Assembly (NCBI RefSeq): GCF_001590865.1 | Contig: NZ_BBUY01000001.1 | Location: 385,607-449,606, forward strand | DNA length: 64,000 nucleotides | Direction: 5' to 3' | DNA from: Streptomyces sp. NBRC 110611 | GTDB lineage: Bacteria > Actinomycetota > Actinomycetes > Streptomycetales > Streptomycetaceae | Shown: piece after piece, positions 53,040 through 61,900 of the stretch | Numbering within the stretch: the stretch's first letter is position 1 | Layout of the letters: each line of letters begins with the position of its first letter | Translations under genes and position numbers: made by a program | The notes under the pieces: generated by a model | What the model was told of the DNA's origin: nothing | Databases searched by the model: none | Seen by the model: the letters and a program-made list of their open reading frames with translations, nothing else

Positions 53040-53150
53040 CTACAGGTTGTTGCCCCAGGCCGGGCGCGGGGCGCGGAAGCCGGTGCCGTTGCCGGCGAAC
53101 GTCCACAGACCGGTGTGGACGTGACCGTCTGCGCCCTGCCCGTAGTCGTG
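53040..53150 (-). pseudogene. Detached FG-GAP C-terminal segment after an in-frame stop
   Basis: Directly after the TAA (53151-53153) of the preceding protease-like gene, the same frame continues for 36 codons as HDYGQGADGHVHTGLWTF then AGNGTGFRAPRPAWGNNL and a second stop. This closely matches the final repeat of the neighbouring paralogue (YNYGQGTDGRVQAGLWTF...). So the stop separates a coding tail still recognisable in frame. Confidence 0.85.
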
Positions 53151-54116
53151 TTAGATGCGGATCTTTTCGCGGGGTGCGGCGCCGGTGGCGATTTGGCCGT
53201 AGTTGGTCCAGCCGCCGTGGTTGTCGCCGCCGTTGTTGAGGAAGGCGTGTACGGCGCCGTTGTCGTCGACGATGAGGTAGTCGGCTTTGCCGTCCCCATT
53301 GATATCAACGCGATAGTCACCGAGGTGCGTCGCGGGCTTGTCGGATTTGGTGTCCACGCACCCGCGGATCCAGCCGGCTATGTCGTCCACCCGGGTGTCG
53401 ACCGCGCCCTTACGGGTCTCCGAGGGGTCGGTGCCCAGGCATCCGCCTTGCCAGGAGGTGCTGTTGATGCCGATCAGTTCCACGCGTCCGCCGGTCTCTC
53501 GCAGGGCGGGGCCGCCGGTGTCGCCCTTGCAGACAGCGCCGTCGGCTGGGTTTTTGGGGCTGATGGAGATCGAGCCGTCCTGCACGGAGTCCACGGTGAA
53601 CGAGGCGGTGCCCAGGTGGTCGGGAACCCACTCGGTCTTGGTACGGCCGAAGCCCGCGACCTTCAGTTCCTGGCTCGGAGCGGGCACTGCGGTCCCGATG
53701 GCCACGGGGGTGACGCCGGTGACCGGCTTGGCAAGTTTCGCCATCACCAGATCGCGCCCCTTGTACGGGACCAGCTCGACGACGTCGGTGACGGCGCCGG
53801 TCGTCTTCGTGAGGTCGGTACGACCGACGGTGGCGGTCGTCTTCCACTTCGGCGCGCCTTCGGAGACCTGGAAGCCCTTGTTGGGGTCTTCCGCGAAGCA
53901 ACTGGCAGCAGTGAGTACCCACTGCTTGCCCACCAGGGCACCTGAGCAACTCCGCTTGCCGGCACCGATATCGAGCTTCGCTGCGAACGCGTACGTATCG
54001 TTCTCGACGGTTTCACCGGCCACGGCGTTCGCCGGTGCTGCGGTCACCAGGCCGGCAGCAATCGCAGTGCTGAGAAGTCCTGTCACCCACGCTGTGCGCG
54101 GACTCCTGTTGAGCAT
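53151..54116 (-). CDS. Secreted trypsin-like pseudoprotease with short FG-GAP tail, truncated
   Basis: A 321-residue exported S1-fold protein. Signal peptide about 1-32. The S1 core has VGKQWVLTAASCFAED where the catalytic His (usual TAAHC) is Ser, GRDLVMAKLAKP with the Asp retained, and CKGDTGGPALRE where the nucleophile of GDSGGP is Thr. It should be proteolytically dead. A single FG-GAP-like unit (VDINGDGKADYLIVDDNGAVHAFL) follows, then REKIRI and TAA, with a further 36 codons of a different FG-GAP unit beyond. ATG 54116 with GGGAGAGAA upstream. Confidence 0.85.
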   Translation of the reverse strand: MLNRSPRTAWVTGLLSTAIAAGLVTAAPANAVAGETVENDTYAFAAKLDIGAGKRSCSGALVGKQWVLTAASCFAEDPNKGFQVSEGAPKWKTTATVGRTDLTKTTGAVTDVVELVPYKGRDLVMAKLAKPVTGVTPVAIGTAVPAPSQELKVAGFGRTKTEWVPDHLGTASFTVDSVQDGSISISPKNPADGAVCKGDTGGPALRETGGRVELIGINSTSWQGGCLGTDPSETRKGAVDTRVDDIAGWIRGCVDTKSDKPATHLGDYRVDINGDGKADYLIVDDNGAVHAFLNNGGDNHGGWTNYGQIATGAAPREKIRI

Positions 54117-54179
54117 GTTTCTCTCCCTGATTCATAGAAGGTGTCGCCACTGGAAAGGAGCGCGAGCAGCTTCGAGTGA

Positions 54180-54207
54180 GGGGTCGGCGCCCGAAGGCGC
54201 CGACCCC
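54180..54207. terminator. Hairpin terminator downstream of the large FG-GAP pseudoprotease gene
   Basis: GGGGTCGGCGCC (54180-54191) and its exact complement (54196-54207) around a CGAA tetraloop, 47 bases beyond the stop of the 54254 gene. Confidence 0.88.
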
Positions 54208-54253
54208 AACTGAGTGCTCTACTGCCTTGAGTCCGGATGACGGCTCATGGCTG

Positions 54254-56155
54254 TCACCGCTGCAGGTTGTTGTCCCAGACCCGGCGCGGGGCGTTGAAGC
54301 CGGTGCCGTTGCCGGTGAAGGTCCACAGACCGGCCTGGACGCGGCCGTCCGTGCCCTGCCCGTAGTTGTAGGTGATGCTGATGTCGGCCTTGCCGTCACC
54401 GTTGAAGTCACCGGCGGCCAGTTCGCTGGCGTCCCAGTTCCAGCTGTCCTTGCCGCTGTCCCACACCTGGTGCGGAGCGTCGAAGCCGTTCTTGCTGCCG
54501 TCGAAGACCCAGAGGCCGGTTTGGTTACGGCCGTCGGAGGTCAGGCCGTAGCGGTAGAGGACGGCGAGGTCGGTCTTGCCGTCGCCGTTGAAGTCGCCGG
54601 CGACGATCTTGCTGGCTTCCCAGTTCCAGCTGTCCTTGCCGCTGTCCCAGACCTTGCGCGGCTCGTTGAAGCCGTTGGAGTTGTTGGCGGTGAACCACAG
54701 GGCGCTCTCGTTGCGGCCGTCGGCGGTCTTGCCGTAGCCGTAGAGGACGGCGAGGTCGGTCTTGCCGTCGCCGTTGAAGTCGCCGGCGGCGAGTTTGCTG
54801 GTGTTCCAGTTCCAGCTGCCCTTGCCGCTCTCCCAGACCCTGCGGGGGTCGTTGAAGCCGTTGGAGTCGTTGGCGGTGAAAGTGATGAGGCCGGTCTCGT
54901 TGCGGCCGTCGGACGTCTGGCCGTAGTTGTAGAGGACGGCGAGGTCGGTCTTGCCGTCGCCGTTGAAGTCGCCGGCGACGATCTTGCTGGCGTCCCAGTT
55001 CCAGCTGCCGGAACCGCTCTGCCACACCCTGCGGGGAGCTTCGAAGCCGGCGCTGCCCTTGCTGGTGAAGGTCCAGAGGCCGGTCTCGTTGCGGCCGTCG
55101 GACGTCTGGCCGTAGTTGTAGAGGACGGCGAGGTCGGTCTTGCCGTCGCCGTTGAAGTCGCCGGCGGTGAGCTTGCTGGCTTCCCAGTTCCAGCTGTCCT
55201 GGGCGCGGGTCTCCCACACGGTGCGCGGCTCGTTGAAGCCGCCCTTGCCGTCGGCGGTGTAGACCCACAGGGCGGCCTGGTTGTGCCCGGCCTGGTTGCG
55301 CCCGTAGTCGACGAGCATGGCGAGGTCGGTCTTGCCGTCGCCGTTGAAGTCGCCGGAGGCCGTCACGTACCGCTTGGGCAGGGAGCGGACCTGCTGGACC
55401 CAGGGGCCGATGTCGTCCACCCGGGTGTCGACTGCCCCCCTACGGGTCTCCGAGGGATCGGTGCCCAGGCATCCGCCCTGCCAGGAGGTGCTGTTGACGG
55501 CGACCAGCTCCACGCGTCCGCCGGTCTCCCGTACGGCGGGGCCGCCGGTGTCGCCCTTGCAGACAGCGCCGTCGGCCGGGTTCTTGGGGCTGATGGCGAC
55601 CGAGCCGTCCCGCACGGAGTCCACGGTGAACGACGCGGAGCCCAGGCGGTCGGGAACCCATTCGGACTTGGTACGGCCGAAGCCCGCGACCTTCAGTTCC
55701 TCGCCCTGCCGCAGTGCGCCGGTTCCGACGGCCACGGGGGTGACGCCGGTGACCGGCTTGGCGAGCTTCGCCATCACCAGGTCACGTTGCCACCCTTCCT
55801 TGTAGGGGACCAGCTCGACGACGTCGGTGACGGCGCCGGTCGGCTTCGTGAGGTCGGTGCGGCCGACGGTGGCTGTGGTCTTCCACTTCGGCGCACCGGC
55901 GGTGATCTTGAAGCCCTTGGCGGGGTTCTCGGCGAAGCAACTGGAGGCGGTGAGAACCCACTGCTGGTCGACCAGCGCGCCTGAGCAACTGCGCGCGCCC
56001 TCCCCGATGTCGAGCTTCGCGGCAAACGCGTACGTGCCGTTCTCGACGGTTTCACCGGCCACGGCGTTCGCTGGTACTGCGGTCACCGCGCCGGCGGCAA
56101 TCGCAGTGGTGAGGAGTCCTGTCACCCACGCTACGCGTGGACGTCTGCTGAGCAC
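54254..56155 (-). CDS. Secreted trypsin-like pseudoprotease with six FG-GAP repeats
   Basis: A 633-residue exported protein. After the signal peptide comes an S1-fold domain (about 35-265) with VDQQWVLTASSCFAE (His to Ser), RDLVMAKLAKP (Asp kept) and CKGDTGGPAV (Ser to Thr), then DTRVDDIGPWVQQV closing the fold. Six FG-GAP repeats follow (about 275-633), each with GDFNGDGKTDLAVLY and a following YGQTSDGRNETGLW element. Repeats are nearly identical to one another at DNA level, indicating recent expansion. GTG 56155 aligns with the paralogue's start; an ATG at 56176 is possible. Confidence 0.88.
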   Translation of the reverse strand: MLSRRPRVAWVTGLLTTAIAAGAVTAVPANAVAGETVENGTYAFAAKLDIGEGARSCSGALVDQQWVLTASSCFAENPAKGFKITAGAPKWKTTATVGRTDLTKPTGAVTDVVELVPYKEGWQRDLVMAKLAKPVTGVTPVAVGTGALRQGEELKVAGFGRTKSEWVPDRLGSASFTVDSVRDGSVAISPKNPADGAVCKGDTGGPAVRETGGRVELVAVNSTSWQGGCLGTDPSETRRGAVDTRVDDIGPWVQQVRSLPKRYVTASGDFNGDGKTDLAMLVDYGRNQAGHNQAALWVYTADGKGGFNEPRTVWETRAQDSWNWEASKLTAGDFNGDGKTDLAVLYNYGQTSDGRNETGLWTFTSKGSAGFEAPRRVWQSGSGSWNWDASKIVAGDFNGDGKTDLAVLYNYGQTSDGRNETGLITFTANDSNGFNDPRRVWESGKGSWNWNTSKLAAGDFNGDGKTDLAVLYGYGKTADGRNESALWFTANNSNGFNEPRKVWDSGKDSWNWEASKIVAGDFNGDGKTDLAVLYRYGLTSDGRNQTGLWVFDGSKNGFDAPHQVWDSGKDSWNWDASELAAGDFNGDGKADISITYNYGQGTDGRVQAGLWTFTGNGTGFNAPRRVWDNNLQR

Positions 56156-56247
56156 GTTTCTTGCCTGAATTCTCATGGAATGGAAGGTTTTCGCCGTCGG
56201 AAAGGGGCGTGAGGTGTGATGCGGGGAAGCGGTGGCGGCTAGGCGCG

Positions 56248-56285
56248 CCTGGTGGCGTGCGGAGGGTGAGCCGCACGCCACCAGG
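56248..56285. terminator. Perfect 15-bp hairpin between two pseudoprotease genes
   Basis: CCTGGTGGCGTGCGG (56248-56262) and its exact complement (56271-56285), eight-base loop, 16 bases past the stop of the 56302 gene. Confidence 0.88.
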
Positions 56286-56301
56286 GCTCAGTCGTCAGGA
56301 C

Positions 56302-57873
56302 TCAGGAGATGCGGGGCCAGGCGTGCTTGCCTTCGGCGAGTTTCCCCTTGCCGTCGCTCTTGTAGAAGTTGAAGCGCTGCTGGTTGCTCCACAGCGATCC
56401 GACATCGGTCTTGCCGTCGCCGTCGAAATCGCCGGCCAGCAGAATCTGGGTGCCGCCCCAGCCGTTGTCGTGCCACATGGGGACACCGTCGCTGAGGCCG
56501 CCACCTGCGGTGCTGTCGTAGCGGGTGTAGCGGGACAGGCCGCCGACGTTGGTGATGGCGACGATGTCGTCACGGCCGTCGCCGTTGAAGTCGCCGGTGG
56601 CGATCTTCTTCATGTGCTGCCAGGTGGCATCCCGCCACATGTTGCGCTTCTTGCCGTTCAGGGCGCCGCTGGGGCCGGTTTCGTAGGCGTAGAGGGCGCC
56701 CCTGGGACCGCCTCCCCATACGGCGAGCAGGCCGTCGCGGCCGGAATCGTCCGTCTTGAAGCGGGCCAGGTGGAGCATCTCCTTCCAGTTGAACTTCTCG
56801 TCCACCCACATCCGCTTGTTCTGTGCCAGCGTGCCCTTGGAATCGCCGGTGTAGAGGCGCAGGGAGCCGGTACTCCATACGGCGGCGATGTCGGCGTGGC
56901 CGTCGCCGTTGAAGTCACCACCGATGATCTTGGCCATGCCCTTCCAGGCATGGTCCAGCGTCCACAGCGGGCGCCCGTACTCGAAGGTGCCGTCGGTCCT
57001 TCCGTAGAAGGCGTGGAGGTTGCCGTCCTTGGTGACGGCCGCGATGTCGGACCGGCCGTCGCCGTTGAAGTCGCCCGTCGTCATGACCGGGGTGACGTCC
57101 GGGACCAGGGCCGACAGGCGGACCTGCTGGATCCAGTCCGCGACATCGTCCACTCGCGTGCTGACGGCGTCGGTGCGGGTTTCTTCCTCGCCCAGGCAGC
57201 CGCCCTGCCAGGAGCGGACATTGATGGCAACCAGCTCGGCCTCGCCATCTGTTTCACGGAAGGCGGGGCCGCCGGCGTCACCCTTGCAGATGGCGGCGCC
57301 GGTCTTGGCGTTACCGCTGATCCCCAGGGTCGTGGCAGCCACCGAGTCAACGGTGAAGGCACCGACGTGCAGGCGATCGGGAATCCAGTTCGTCTTCGTA
57401 CGGCCGTACCCGGTGGCGAGCAGCACATCGCCCTTGGCCGGGGCGCTGCTGGCAAGATTGATCGGCTTGATTCCGGCCACCGGCTTGGCGAGACGGGCCA
57501 TCACCAGGTCCCGATCGGCGTGCGGAATGAGTGCGACAACCTCCGCTACGGCACCCTTCGCCGAGCCTAGGTCGGTACGGCCGATGGTGGCCGTGGTCTT
57601 CAGCTTGGGCTTCCCCGCGGAGATCTTGTGTCCCTGGCCGGGCTTGTCGGCGAAGCAGCTGGCCGCGCTGACCACCCACTGCGGATCGACCAGTGCACCG
57701 GTACAACTGCGCGTGGCAGTACCGACATCGAGCTTCGCCGTGAACGCGTGAGCCCCGTCCTTGGCCGCTTCACCCACAGCGGCCTGCGCCGGGGTTCCGG
57801 TCAGCATGGCGGCCGCGAGTCCGCCCGCGAGCACCGCTGTCACCCACGCCGTGCGCGGACGTACGTCTGACAT
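56302..57873 (-). CDS. Secreted trypsin-like pseudoprotease with FG-GAP repeats
   Basis: A 523-residue exported protein, the most divergent of the trio. The signal peptide is about 1-32. The S1-fold domain shows VDPQWVVSAASCFADK (His to Ser), DRDLVMARLAKP (Asp kept) and CKGDAGGPAFRE (Ser to Ala). FG-GAP repeats occupy about 265-523 (GDFNGDGRSDIAAV, GDFNGDGHADIAAV, ARFKTDDSGRDGLLAV, GDFNGDGRDDIVAI, GDFDGDGKTDVGSL). ATG 57873 with GGAAAGAA upstream. The loss of two catalytic residues in all three genes implies that the fold is kept for binding rather than cleavage. Confidence 0.88.
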   Translation of the reverse strand: MSDVRPRTAWVTAVLAGGLAAAMLTGTPAQAAVGEAAKDGAHAFTAKLDVGTATRSCTGALVDPQWVVSAASCFADKPGQGHKISAGKPKLKTTATIGRTDLGSAKGAVAEVVALIPHADRDLVMARLAKPVAGIKPINLASSAPAKGDVLLATGYGRTKTNWIPDRLHVGAFTVDSVAATTLGISGNAKTGAAICKGDAGGPAFRETDGEAELVAINVRSWQGGCLGEEETRTDAVSTRVDDVADWIQQVRLSALVPDVTPVMTTGDFNGDGRSDIAAVTKDGNLHAFYGRTDGTFEYGRPLWTLDHAWKGMAKIIGGDFNGDGHADIAAVWSTGSLRLYTGDSKGTLAQNKRMWVDEKFNWKEMLHLARFKTDDSGRDGLLAVWGGGPRGALYAYETGPSGALNGKKRNMWRDATWQHMKKIATGDFNGDGRDDIVAITNVGGLSRYTRYDSTAGGGLSDGVPMWHDNGWGGTQILLAGDFDGDGKTDVGSLWSNQQRFNFYKSDGKGKLAEGKHAWPRIS

Positions 57874-57985
57874 TTCTGTTCTTTCCTTCAGTGTTTCTGG
57901 TGTCACGCGAACCCGCGTAGGCGGCAGAGTCCTGACCCTTGCCGGAGAAGGTTCACGGCCCTGTGTGGTGGCGTCCGCCCGCACC

Positions 57986-58019
57986 ACGGCGGTATCCGCC
58001 TCCTGGCGGATACCGCCGT
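57986..58019. terminator. Perfect 15-bp hairpin downstream of the small secreted protein gene
   Basis: ACGGCGGTATCCGCC (57986-58000) and its exact complement (58005-58019), loop TCCT, 43 bases beyond the stop of the 58062 gene. Confidence 0.88.
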
Positions 58020-58061
58020 CGTCCGCTAAACATCAATCGCCTCTGAAGCAGAGGTGCTACG

Positions 58062-58589
58062 TCACCCTGTGACGCGAAGTTCGAGGAGGGTGGCCTCCTT
58101 GCCTCCGCTGGCCATATCACCCTGACCAAGTGGAGTGAGGTCATTCTTCTTCAGGTCGACGGTCTTGGTCTTGCCCTGGGTGCTGATGGTGGCACGGGCG
58201 GTGCGGCCGGCGTTCTCCCAGATGCTGTTGATCTTGGGGATCTCCAGCTTCAGGTAGCCGGTTTTTCCGATGACCTTGAAGCAGTAATTGACCGGCTGCT
58301 GGTTCTTGCCTTCCGACATGACGTCGAAGTCGGGGTTGGCGCCACAGTCGGCCAGAATGATGTGGCCATCACCCTTGATGAGCTTGAGGCCCTTCTCCTT
58401 GAAGATCTTTTCTGCGCCCGGGTACTCGAAGTCTTCGACCGCAGGCGGCGGAAGTTCATCGCCGGCCGTGCGGACAGCGTCGCTTGGCTGCGGCGCGGCC
58501 TGGGCGACGGCGAGGGTGGAGACCCCCGCGACGACGGCGATGGCACCAATAACGCCGGCGATCAGCGTATTGCGCGCACGAAGTATCAC
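58062..58589 (-). CDS. Small secreted protein of unknown function
   Basis: A 175-residue exported protein with signal peptide (about 1-28, AQAAP). The mature part carries DELPPPAVEDFEYPGAEKIFKEKGLKLIKGDGHIILADC, a segment I recall as a recurring module in secreted Streptomyces proteins, then a beta-rich region with a second Cys (VNYCFKVIGK) that may pair with the first, and a final LLELRVTG. GTG 58589 with AAGGAA six bases upstream. Same secreted context as its neighbours; the function is unknown. Confidence 0.75.
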   Translation of the reverse strand: MILRARNTLIAGVIGAIAVVAGVSTLAVAQAAPQPSDAVRTAGDELPPPAVEDFEYPGAEKIFKEKGLKLIKGDGHIILADCGANPDFDVMSEGKNQQPVNYCFKVIGKTGYLKLEIPKINSIWENAGRTARATISTQGKTKTVDLKKNDLTPLGQGDMASGGKEATLLELRVTG

Positions 58590-58913
58590 CAGAGGTTCCT
58601 TCCAAATGTGATGCGGCGTCAAAAGTGGCCGCCGAGAGAACTGCCCGATGGGCGGCGACGAACGTATCACTCACGTAAGTCATCGAGCTAACAAGGATCG
58701 GTGAATAACGAATCGGATACGACCTTCGAGGGTCGTACAACCCTTTGCGATCTGGCCTGTCTGCCGACGCAGAGGCGCCATGCAGGGCAAGCGGACAATG
58801 ATTGTTGGACGCTCATAGGTCGCGCTATACCTTCACTTGGTCCTGCCGACCGGGCAGTTATGCTCGCAATGCCGAATATCGGCAGCACGTAACTAGCCAG
58901 AAGGGTTTGCTTC

Positions 58914-61900
58914 GTGAGACGAAGCTTCCATGTGAAGGAAGCGAGAGGGAGATTGTCGCGCGGCATACGCACCGCCGCGCTGAGCCTGCTCCCGCTCGCC
59001 GTTGTAATCAGCACCCCGGGAGTGAATCCGGCCTTCGCTGCCACACAATGGGCCGATGATGAAGGTGTATTCGGGGGGCCGCAGACTGATCGTGGCCGGA
59101 TCGTCGAGCTGTGGAAGCACGGGGGCCCGGCGGTCAAGGGCGCGGCGGAGGCAGCCCTGCTGGGGAGCGATGAGGATGTGCGTCGCTTCCTGGACACGGA
59201 GAAGGACCTCGTCCAGCTCCAGGATGACCGGCTCACCGCTGTGCGGATGGTTTCCATCGGTGGCGACGCGGTGCGCCAGGCGGCTACGGAAGCGCTGAGG
59301 GAGAAGAAAAACCCTGAGGTCCTGCGGAACTTCCTCAAGGACGGCTGGCAGGGGCCGCTGCAGCAGGATGAGCGGGTCCAAACAGTCCAGGCGGTCAGCG
59401 TCGGCGGTCCCGCCGTCCAAGAGGCGGGCAAGGCGGCGCTGAAGGAGGGCCCTGAAGCCGTCCGCAAGTTCCTCGAAGAGGGCCAGTACGGGGCCCAGAT
59501 GCAGGACGAGCGCGTACAGGTCGTCCAGATCCTGAGTGTCGGTGGGCCCGCGGTCAAGGAGGCTGCGAAGATCGCTCTGAAGGGCACTCCGGGTGACGTC
59601 CGGGAGTTCTTGGATGTGGGCCAGGAGGTAGCCCGAGCCAAGGACCAGGAGCGGGCCAGCATCACGCTGCTCGTCGGGCAGGCCAAGCGGGCCGGAGCCC
59701 AGGCCAAGGAGGCCACCGATGCTGCGAACGCCGCGTCCAAGCGTGCGGTGGAAGCCTCGAACCTGGCCAAGGACGCCGCGAAGAACGCGGCCGACCAGGC
59801 GGAGTTGACCCGTAAGGACTCACTGAAGGCCGCTGGCTTCGCCGCCTCGGCGGCGGATGCGGCCCGCGGTGCCGCGGCTGCGGCCCGGCAGGCGATCGGT
59901 GCCGCGAACGCTGCCAATCACGCCGCTCGGGTCGCGGCCAGCGCCGCAGCGCGCGCCGCCAGTGCCGCGGCGAACGCCGCCGATGCCGCCGCCCGGGCCC
60001 GGAGCGCCGCTGGTGCGGCCGCCAAGGACGCGAGCAAGGCCAAGGAAGCCAAGGAAGCTGCGAAGGTAGCGCGGGAAGCCGTCAAGACCGCCAACGGCGC
60101 GGCCGAGGCCGCAGGCTATGCGGGCAATGCCTCCAAGGAGGCCATCAAGGCCTCGAACGCGGCACTGAGCGCCGCTGGAAATGCGGATGCGGCCGCCGCA
60201 CAGGCCGAGCGAGCGGACGGATTCGCGGCCGAGGCCGGGGCGGCCTCGCAGGAGGCGCGTGACGCGGCTGCCGAGGCCCGCCGTCACGCCAACGAGGCCC
60301 GGCGCGCGGCCAACCGCTCGCAGGCGTTGGCCAACAAGTCCGCCAACGCCGCCTTCGCGGCGCGTGATGCCGCTCGGTCGGCGGCCCGTCATGCGGCCAA
60401 CGCGGCGGATGAGGCGGAGAAGGCCGCTGAGCACGCCGGAAAGTCAGCCGACGCCGCCAACGAGGCCAAGAGGCAGTCGGACGCGGCCAAGGAGGCCGCC
60501 GACGCGGCCGACAACGCGGCCAAGGCAGCCAAGGCGGTCTTCGACATCGCGCGCGATACCGAGACGGAAGACCTCGCCGGCCGCACCTCCGCCGCGATCG
60601 AGCGGGCCAAAGAGCTCAAGAAGGCCGATGACTCGCTGGCTGTCGGTCTGGGCAAGGTCCTGCAGGACGACCGCAAGCTCGACCAGGAAGCCGAGCAGCT
60701 GGCCGCCGAGGCCAACAAGCCCAACGTCGACGTCAAGACGGTGGCCCTGAAGGGCCGCAAGCTGGCGATCGAGGTCATGAAGAACCGCGGCCCCTGGAGC
60801 CGGGAAGCCGCCGCCCGGGCGCTGGGCGGCTCCGACGACGCGGTGCTCGAGTATCTGCGTACCGGGCAGCAGAAGGGCGTCCGGGACGACGTGCGTCAGC
60901 GCGTCGAGCAGCTTGTCGACGACAGCCCCGTCGCCACCGTGCGCACGGCGGCCAAGGAGGCCCTGAAGGGCGGTCCGGAGCAGCTCGGCGACTTCCTGGC
61001 CAACGGCCAGTACGACGCCGGGCTGGGTGAGTACCGCTTGCGGACCGTCCAGGCGAACAGCGTCGGGGGACCGGCGGTGAAGGAAGCTTCCAAGGCAGCC
61101 CTCAGGGAGGGCTCGGCCAAGAAGCTCCTCGCTTTCCTCAACAGCGGTCAGTACTCGGCCCGGACCTCCGATGAGCGGGTCCGCGCGGTGCAGTTGGTCA
61201 GCGTCGGTGGCCCGGAGGTCCAGGCCGCCGCGAAGATCGCCCTGTCCGGTTCGCCGGAGCAACTGCACGACTTCATCCAGGTCGGCCAGTACATGGCGGT
61301 CCGCAAGGACCAGCTTGCCCAGACCCACATCACCCAGATGCGGGGGCTGCTCGCCGAAGCATCCAAGATCGCGGCAAAGGCCCGGGAGAATGCTTGGGAC
61401 GCAGCCAAGGCGGCGGCCGTAGCCAACAACGCCAAGACCGAAGCAGACAAAGCGGCGGCTGAGGCAAAGAAGTCCGCCCAGCGGGCCGCCGGTTTCGCCC
61501 AGGACGCCAACGAGTCGGCCACCGCCGCTGAGCAGTCTGCCGCCGAGGCGAGGAAGTCGGCAGCCACTGCCCGCAACGCCGCGGAGTCCGCCGAACGCGA
61601 TGCCCGGGCCGCCGAAGCCTCCGCCGCCCGCGCCGAATTCTCCGCGAACTACGCGCGCCACTCTGCTGAGATTGCACACGACGCGGCAGACGCCGCTCGT
61701 AATTCCGCCGAGCAGGCCGGCAAGGACGCCAAGGAAGCCAAGCAGGCCGCCTCGGACGCCTGGGACGATGTCGAAAAAATGCGGCGCAAGGAAGTCGCCG
61801 AAGCCAAGCGACGCGCCGAAGAGGCCAGAAAGAAGGCAGAAGAGGAAAGAGAAGAGCAGGACAAGAAAAAGGGCACTCCCTGCGTTGCCCCGGCCAATCC

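Noticed and set aside
54176..55984. 602-residue plus-strand frame with regular AVAVEDGEVGLAVAVEVAG repeats
   Set aside because: It is the mirror of the FG-GAP repeats on the other strand, not an independent repeat protein.
58701..58892. 63-residue frame upstream of the ALF gene
   Set aside because: The Shine-Dalgarno is too close to the GTG and the sequence has no coding character; the region is more likely the promoter.
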